Assembly (NCBI GenBank): GCA_030765065.1
Contig: CM060983.1
Span: forward strand, 45,754,067 to 45,818,066
Direction: 5' to 3'
DNA from: Deroplatys truncata
Lineage: Eukaryota; Arthropoda; Insecta; Mantodea; Mantidae
DNA: 64,000 nucleotides
Positions 57,786 through 64,000 of this stretch are shown here, piece by piece. How positions within the stretch are numbered: position 1 is the first letter of the stretch; each line of letters opens with the position of its first letter. Both the position numbers and the translations under genes were made by a program. The notes under the pieces are model-generated. The model was not told the DNA's origin, did not search any database, and saw nothing but the letters and a program-made list of their open reading frames with translations.

Positions 57786-58572
57786 TACTTGTTTTGAGGC
57801 CCCCTGAATAAGAAAAAGGTATCTTTAGTAAAAGGTCCGTGGGTGTGCGTGCATGTGAACAGCATAAATTAAAAACAAAAAGTGGACAGATAACCACACT
57901 TGGTATTTAGGTTCAGTACCTTCCAAAGATGTGACACGAAGGTTTTCAAGAAAATTCCCCCACTCCAACTACCCTTTACATGGAACATTTTTCGAAAACT
58001 TTGATTTTTTAAAAAATGGCTCTAATGATTTTGATTAAAAATCACATATTAAAGATACTTACATGACAAATAAAATGTGTATCTTGAATTTACTGGAAAT
58101 AGCCTGTGAAGTCCTCTTCATTCGGAAGGAATTTTGCATAATCTTGTATAACTGGTAAATGTTAAGCAATAAATGAAAACATACTACACAAAAACGTAGA
58201 TCTCTTTAAAACACATAATTTATTTAAAATAAGTTTTTCTGTTGCATAAGCTGTTTCTGAGATATCAGTTATTAAAGGTTCAAATTGTTCAATACTTGTC
58301 ATTCTTTTCAAGTCTCATCGATTTTCAGTTGTTTCTTGTGATGGCATGGAAACAGTATAGAATTTTAGGGCCGGCATATAGTGTCCACTTCTTAAACATC
58401 TAACTATTGCAGTTCTCTTTGTATCTTTAATGAAATCAGTAATGTAGCTATTTTTGCAAAGGTTTATTTGGATTAAGAGTAGTAGATAGAAAAATAAGCT
58501 TTAGTAAGAATAGTTTGAATACCCATTAATAAAGATAGAGGGTAGAGAAAGTCATGTGAACGTATCACATCA
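57786..58572 (-). repeat. Rep-A copy (-), head-to-head with the previous one
   Basis: Starts inside the family at CTTGTTTTGAGGCCCCCTGA and ends GGGTAGAGAAAGTCATGTGA. With 57008-57780 it makes a quasi-palindrome of about 1.55 kb. Confidence 0.85.
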
Positions 58573-60470
58573 GATTTTTTATTTTCAATTTGTGAGTTTG
58601 AAAGGTTCACATATTATTTTATTTGCTAGCAGAACCCGCAGTTCTGCAGATTTTCTTTTCTGTGTTACTCTTGCAAAGGCAATATTTTCAAAACCCAAGA
58701 AAAAACTCAAGTTTTCCTGTGGTGCTAATAAAAAATTAAAACACAAGTATAAAAGGTTTAATAGTACACAAACTTGTGCCTGTTCCTTGCAATGTGATTG
58801 GAACTGTACCATTTTTTCTGATAATTGGTTTATGTACACAAATAACAGTAATGAACAAAATCATAAAGCATACAGTGTTACATGTTGCAATGTTTTCTGT
58901 CTTGATGTCTGGCACAATTTTAAAAAATTATAAAACTCGTTAAATAAATAAAATACTGAAAATTGTCAGAACATCTAAACTGTGTTACCGTTTGTTCTTT
59001 GTTCATATTAAATTCATATTCATATTTGTTCATATTATGAGAATTTTCTGTCCATTAATTTGACTGCCTGGAATATTTTGAAGTGATGCATATGTGTCAA
59101 ATTTCATAGCAATGAAAAGATAATAATCACTTTTATAAATGCAAATCTTTACGTCGGAGTAACGCATAATACTAGTTAACATTAATTATTTATTCAAAAT
59201 AAAAAATGTACCAGAAAGAATTTGGTTTAATTTTTATTATAGTTATGGATTTATTTATTTAAATTCAACAATTCCATTTGCAAAAGGCTTACATGAAATA
59301 ACCATGTGTTCCATTCTTTGAGGTGTTTGGACCTAACATAACATAATAACGTGGCATTTCAATCTGTGGATCCTATAACGAGTATCAGAAATTACTTGCA
59401 TAATGTACATTTAGACATTGAAACCAGAATTCCGTAACAGCAGCACAATGTGCGATGCAGATGTACATCCCTGGCTGAAGTTGACTTATTGCATGAATCA
59501 CCCCCTCTGTCGCTTATCAGAGCCATCCATTTCAGTCATTTAATTTAAATGTTACTTCCCTGTAGTATAAATGGCTAATATTTTTCGTATTTCTAAGCCA
59601 TACAGTGAAAACTGGCAGCGATAATTTTGCATGCAGACTTTTTATGAAAAATTGGTTCTGTCACCAAAATTTCAAGGTAGGTTTTGATATGAAAGGTTGA
59701 TACTTCCCTTGTGAGTACCAATAGGGGCTTAACTATAAACTCCTGGGACACTCATGCCCTTAATATTCTACATACCTAAATGAAAACTATTGTTGGACAA
59801 TATGTATATCAATTGCTATACCTAATAATTCTTGCATTCACAAATATTCTCATTTTTATACAGCAACCTGATGGCACAAGTGAAACTGTATGAATTGCAC
59901 CAAAGATCTGAAAACTGTCAATAGTGGTGTTGATGTTTGGTGCACCACTTTCTCTGATGGACTCCCTGTAGCAACTTTTCTTGTTATACAAAGTATTTCT
60001 TCTCACACAACTTGTTGAAACAACTTCAAAAGTTTTCCAGCTAGTGTTGTTGAAGTTTTGTACATGCCGTTCTTAAAGTTGTATTTTACATCAGCTAATG
60101 CAAGTGCAGTTGGAGAAAAATTTATCCTTGTTGGTACCATTGTGTTATTCACTGATTATTATTAAAGCCAGAATGTTAGATTCTAAATAATCAGTGGTAA
60201 TAAATCAAGTGGTGTGGGTGTAATCAAGTTTTGAGGTATTTGGAAATAATAGAACCAACCTCTTTGAGTTATAAATGCCAATTGTCTGCCTTATTAAAAT
60301 CAATTTAAACTTCAATTTATTTTCAATTTTTCTATTACATTCAGGAAAAGTCTAGATGGTGGCCACTACTTGGACAACTTTTACATTGGAATGTGGCCAT
60401 TTGTATTGTAATGTTTACTATCTGCTAAGACTTCAGCATCATTTCTTATTGAAAGTGGGTTCCCCTATCA
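58573..60470. other. AT-rich stretch, probably intronic
   Basis: A 125-codon frame (58556-58933) rich in Lys, Cys and Asn is open but unrecognised. No other feature was seen. The base composition differs from the transposon-rich part to the left. Confidence 0.4.
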
Positions 60471-60658
60471 TGAAGTATTCTAAGGAAAACATTTTGACGA
60501 GCAGTGAATTTGGTGCCCATGTGTTTTCAACTGATGGAACAGTTTTATTGTGTAAGGTTTGTGAAAAGACAATTAATCACAAAAGAGAAGTTATCAATCA
60601 ACCCATGTTGACAACAAAGCACAGGTCTGCTTGTGACTTCAAAAAGGCAAGAAAATAA
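60471..60658 (+). pseudogene. CGGBP1/hAT-like N-terminal fragment
   Basis: MKYSKENILTSSEFGAHVFS is followed by VLLCKVCEKTIN (the C-x2-C of a BED-type finger), MLTTKH and a stop. It resembles the N-terminus of CGGBP1-related hAT proteins and differs in sequence from the remnant at 39836. No continuation or terminal repeats were found, so it is probably a transposon relic in an intron. An exon of an unknown gene is less likely. Confidence 0.55.
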
Positions 60659-61091
60659 GGCTACTTCCAATAAACCGTGCCACATCTAGCAGAGTCACAG
60701 TTTTCAATAAGTTTGTGTAAATCATTAGTTGATGTCAGCAGAGTCTAACACAAGAACATTTACACCAATGCAAAAATAAAAATGTACAATTTGTATGATA
60801 TTTAAACCAAATATGAGTTATTAAAACCTATTATGGTTATAACTTTTTAAAATTAATAATGCTTTTTTTTTAAAATTTACAGTGCCTTTTCTTACATTTT
60901 TATTGCCTTTTTTGCCTGTCTGTTTTATTTGTCTTAGAACATATGGACTCTAATTAAATTTTGTAAGCAATTTTTACATAACTCAACAGGCTTCCCTCCT
61001 TCAAAAAATACCTTTTTTTTAATGTTAATGAACATGGTTTGATTGCCTTACAGTATTGCTGTATTAATTAGCTCTATCTTTTGTGTTTCAG
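60659..61091. other. Intron sequence upstream of the Rab6 exon
   Basis: AT-rich, ending with the pyrimidine-rich acceptor TCTATCTTTTGTGTTTCAG. No other feature. Confidence 0.6.
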
Positions 61092-61145
61092 GCAACCATA
61101 GGAATAGATTTCTTATCAAAGACAATGTACTTGGAAGATAGAACG
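61092..61145 (+). CDS. Rab6: Rab6 GTPase, internal exon (18 codons)
   Basis: The 54-bp exon reads ATIGIDFLSKTMYLEDRT in phase 0. This is the switch-I/effector segment that follows the P-loop exon in Rab6, a Golgi small GTPase acting in retrograde and post-Golgi traffic. The conserved T of the G2 motif (ATIGID), which coordinates magnesium when GTP is bound, is present. It is flanked by a good acceptor (TTTGTGTTTCAG) and the consensus donor GTAAGT at 61146-61151. Both ends fall between codons, so the exon can be spliced without frame change. In the known protein the next residues are VRLQLWDTAG; no such exon was found to 64000, nor the P-loop exon upstream, so neighbouring introns exceed 2.8 kb downstream and are probably longer upstream. 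A processed pseudogene is excluded by the splice sites. Confidence 0.9.
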
Positions 61146-62499
61146 GTAAGTAAAATAGCAAACACATTAAGTATAATGAATTTGTGTAAATCTCTGTAAC
61201 TTCTATTTAGTTATTGTTTTTAATGCAAAACTTCTGAATTTATTGTAGGATTGTTAAAACTAGTAGGCTAATTGCATTATCTAGTGACAGTCTCGTTTGG
61301 AGATTCTTTTCAATGATGAAGGAAATGAGAAAGTTTGTGGCTATTAAGGATAGATTGCACCACCTATGTCTATAGCATTAAATTTCTCATTTTTGGGTTA
61401 CTTTGAAACATTTTAACCGTGTAATACAATATAAGCATTTGGGTGGGGGGTTATGAAACTGCACTGGCTGTTGTTTGTTACTTACTACCTTGCAACTACT
61501 ACAGGTATAACAATGAAATTTTGTAGTTATAATCCTTAATGTCATATAGATATTGCATACAAGCAAGGTACAGATTGCATTACAAGTTCTTTAAATATTA
61601 AAATTTATATAAATTTGTTCCATGAAAAAATATGGGAATATTTTTGTGCATATTTATATTTTGAGTATTAATCTAATAGAAATAAAACTTTGCACAATTA
61701 TTATTTCTAACAACATCATACATGGATTAATGAAGATGAATTATTATCTGATTAATGGTTTTTGTATAAAAGCATCACTGTTCTTAAATCAAATTTTCTG
61801 ATTATATATATATGTATATGTATTTTCACTCTAGTAAAATTAAAGCGATTATGGTTATGTATGTACCAAGGGTATATTAATGATTACGCCCTAAGGATGA
61901 CAGGATTTGCAGTTTTCCTAAGGGTAAATTATTAGTAATTCCTGTGATGCATACAACACTTTATGATGTGTTAGTTTGTCATTGAACAAATAAATAATTT
62001 AGAGAAAAGCTGCAAATTAAAAATTTGATATGTGGGTTTTAGTTTTTCTAAGAAACATATCCAGTGACTCTGAATTTAATAAATATTAATAATTTAAAAC
62101 TCATTTTTAAAAAAAAGGTATCCATTGAAATTGCTGCTGAAATTGTAATTAAAGCTAATATTGCTACTGCCAGTGAAATCTAGGAATTTGCATAATAAGG
62201 AAATATACAGTTTTGAAAGTTGTTTGAGAAGAAATTATGTAGATAGTAATAATGAAACATTCCAACTTCTAGAATCTGACCAAAACATTCTCTAACTCTC
62301 TGTGGGCCAAGTATTTGATGGTAATGGTAAAGAAGGTGCTGGTGGTTAACAGAAATGTGGACATTGTAAACTACATTAATTGTGAGGGATTTTGAAGCGT
62401 TAATCCCTTCACTGATAATGGACGTGACATGACACCCTGTGCAGCACTTTTAAATTCAGTTTAACCAACTGCTAAATAGTTGGAAGCTACTTGGCATCG
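61146..62499. other. Intron sequence downstream of the Rab6 exon
   Basis: AT-rich, with no second exon recognised and no repeat family of this window. Confidence 0.55.
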
Positions 62500-62715
62500 A
62501 CATTGGGACTTATGGCCATTTGGTCTAAGGAACGATAGGAGTTGCTAATCTATCAAATCAAGGATCGCAGATTCAAATCCCGGTAAAATGCATGATCTGC
62601 ATTAAATAGAAACTCTGGCAAAGGATGGGAAGGGCCCAACTAAAGCAAGCGGTGTGATGGCATGGTTGAATTCTGATGGGTTTCAGCTGAATGCAAATAT
62701 ATCCTTTTTACCCTT
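62500..62715 (+). mobile_element. tRNA-derived SINE, decayed
   Basis: Head with GGCCATTTGGTCTAAGGAAC and the B box GCAGATTCAAATCCCGG at 62566-62582. Later GGGAAGGGCCCAACTAAAGC. It ends near an A-run at about 62725. Confidence 0.6.
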
Positions 62716-63569
62716 TTATGTTAAAAAAAAATAAACTCAACAATATTACACAATTAATGGGATCAGACAATGCTGCACTATCGTGTTTGGAAGGTTGAAT
62801 GGTTTAAGGCAGTGTGATGTGATGTGCTCAGAGATTTGCGTCCCAAAGTAACTACACATATATATTTTAATTCCTATTCCAAGAGGATGACTTTCGACAT
62901 CTGAATTCACCTCACTTGGTATCCTTGAAGGGTTTAAAGGTTTAGTTTTTGTATCGTAATACGTTCATATAAATTGAATACTTAAAAGATAGTTTATTTT
63001 TGTTGTGTTACTACCATAAATCCTTTTACACCCATGCAGGCATAAAGAACCCTAAAGGCTTGAAAGGACATTGGCAATTGTAATGCACCTCATATCTAAG
63101 CAATAAATGTTCAATAACAAACTAGTGCACCATGTCAATTGTAGAGATTTCAGTTGTTATGTTAGATAATAGTAGAAGCTATATTTGTGCGTTTTCATTT
63201 ATTTATCTGTAGTGGTTTCTGGTACTAATATATGTGTTAAGAAATAAAATCCATACATAGGTCTATCAAGTACCACATGAAAATTAATTGATTAAAAATA
63301 TATAAGTATCTTAAGTGGGGACTATAAAGGATAAACTTGTTTTAAATTTTCATTCTAATAAATTTGTGCACATTATACACTCTGATATGACTACTTCAAA
63401 AATCATATAGCAGTGCTTGAAATATTAATTTAACAACCTTAAATGAAAAATATTAACGCAAATTACTGCCATATCAAGGTATTATAAAATTAATAACATA
63501 AAAATTGCACATAATACAACATATCTCAAAGTGTAAGATGACTTTGGAGCATAGCAAATTCTTTTTAAA
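62716..63569. other. AT-rich intronic spacer
   Basis: No ORF, repeat or splice-flanked conserved block recognised. Confidence 0.5.
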
Positions 63570-63790
63570 TTTAATGTCCTTTAACTGGTTAGGTCATATC
63601 AGACGGTGAATGAAATGGTTAAAATGATGCTAAAAGTGCCCATGAGTCTGAAGATTCATCTTCTTAGGATAAGGAAAACGATGGGTAAAAAAACCTTATC
63701 CAGTCAACTCACCCTAACCGAGATTCAAACTCGAGACCTCTTGAATGTGAGGCAGGCAGGCTACCGCCACACCATGGAGGTGGGCAGCAA
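63570..63790 (-). mobile_element. tRNA-derived SINE, family E, copy 2
   Basis: Same layout as 54895-55115. Reverse B box GAGATTCAAACTCGAGACC at 63720, and CTTATCCAGTCAACTCACCC body. The 68-codon frame here is a chance reading. Confidence 0.75.
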
Positions 63791-63939
63791 ATTATTGAAT
63801 AACATTATATGAGCCCATCAGTGTATAGCATCCATCTTCATTCAGTGGTAAACAAAAAAACATTTGAACATTTATATAACATGAAAATGTATTGCAGCAG
63901 GCAAACCACATTTTGCACTTTTCATAAAAAACATATAAC

Positions 63940-64000
63940 AAACTGGTCAACATTCTAGCTTCTCAACCTAGAGATCCTGGGTTCAATTCCTGATGAGGCA
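63940..64000 (+). mobile_element. Start of a tRNA-like SINE, cut by the window end
   Basis: TCCTGGGTTCAATTCCTGAT is a good B box, preceded by a plausible head (ACTGGTCAACATTCTAGCTT). The body lies outside the window. Confidence 0.5.

Noticed and set aside
58556-58933. 125-codon ORF near the Rab6 exon
   Set aside because: It starts inside a Rep-A end, is lysine/asparagine-rich and has no recognised motif or splice context.

Overview
This is eukaryotic nuclear DNA, almost certainly from an arthropod and probably an insect with a large, repeat-rich genome. The signs are mariner, hAT and IS630/Tc1-type elements, several families of tRNA-derived SINEs, decayed non-LTR retrotransposons, long microsatellites, and one spliced exon of a conserved host gene. 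No bacterial operon structure is present. I cannot name the species.

Region 1 (227-16663) holds the most striking object. It is a 16.4-kb, almost perfectly palindromic mobile element (233-16657) flanked by the 6-bp direct repeat GACCCC and ending AG...CT. Each 7.8-kb arm carries, from tip to centre, three kinds of subterminal tandem array, then one intact gene for a type-B DNA polymerase (1214 aa on the left, 1217 aa on the right). An 814-bp unpaired spacer joins the arms. The two genes are transcribed outwards from a shared central control region that has mirrored TATA boxes and a periodic array of GGTTCGA motifs resembling RNA polymerase III B boxes. The 6-bp duplication and the polymerase type point to the Polinton/Maverick lineage, but no integrase, packaging ATPase, protease or capsid gene is visible. 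The element looks like a polymerase-only foldback Polinton relative.

Region 2 (about 16.7-58.6 kb) is a graveyard of transposons. It contains two copies of a MITE that still encodes a fused start and end of an IS630-type transposase (17330-17809 and 55718-56213), a mariner fossil (about 17960-18770), and a mariner with TA duplications that was later hit by a SINE (19647-21272). It also holds a hAT element with an 8-bp duplication and a CGGBP1-like reading frame (39800-41057), three non-LTR reverse transcriptase remnants (33040-33820, 34430-35930, 51570-52270), and at least five SINE families. About twenty pieces of one unclassified 0.9-kb repeat (called Rep-A here) fill much of 21-59 kb. Rep-A carries a microsatellite-prone site holding (CA)n in several copies and a 386-bp (GATA)n tract in one.

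Region 3 (about 58.6-64 kb) is AT-rich and poorer in repeats. It contains a 54-bp exon with consensus splice sites, 61092-61145, that encodes the switch-I region of Rab6. No other Rab6 exon was found, so much of the window may be intron or flank of the host Rab6 gene on the + strand. A second CGGBP1/hAT-like fragment lies just upstream of the exon.

The genes here do not form one pathway. The only intact large proteins are the two polymerase copies of the palindromic element, and the only host coding sequence I can support is the Rab6 exon.
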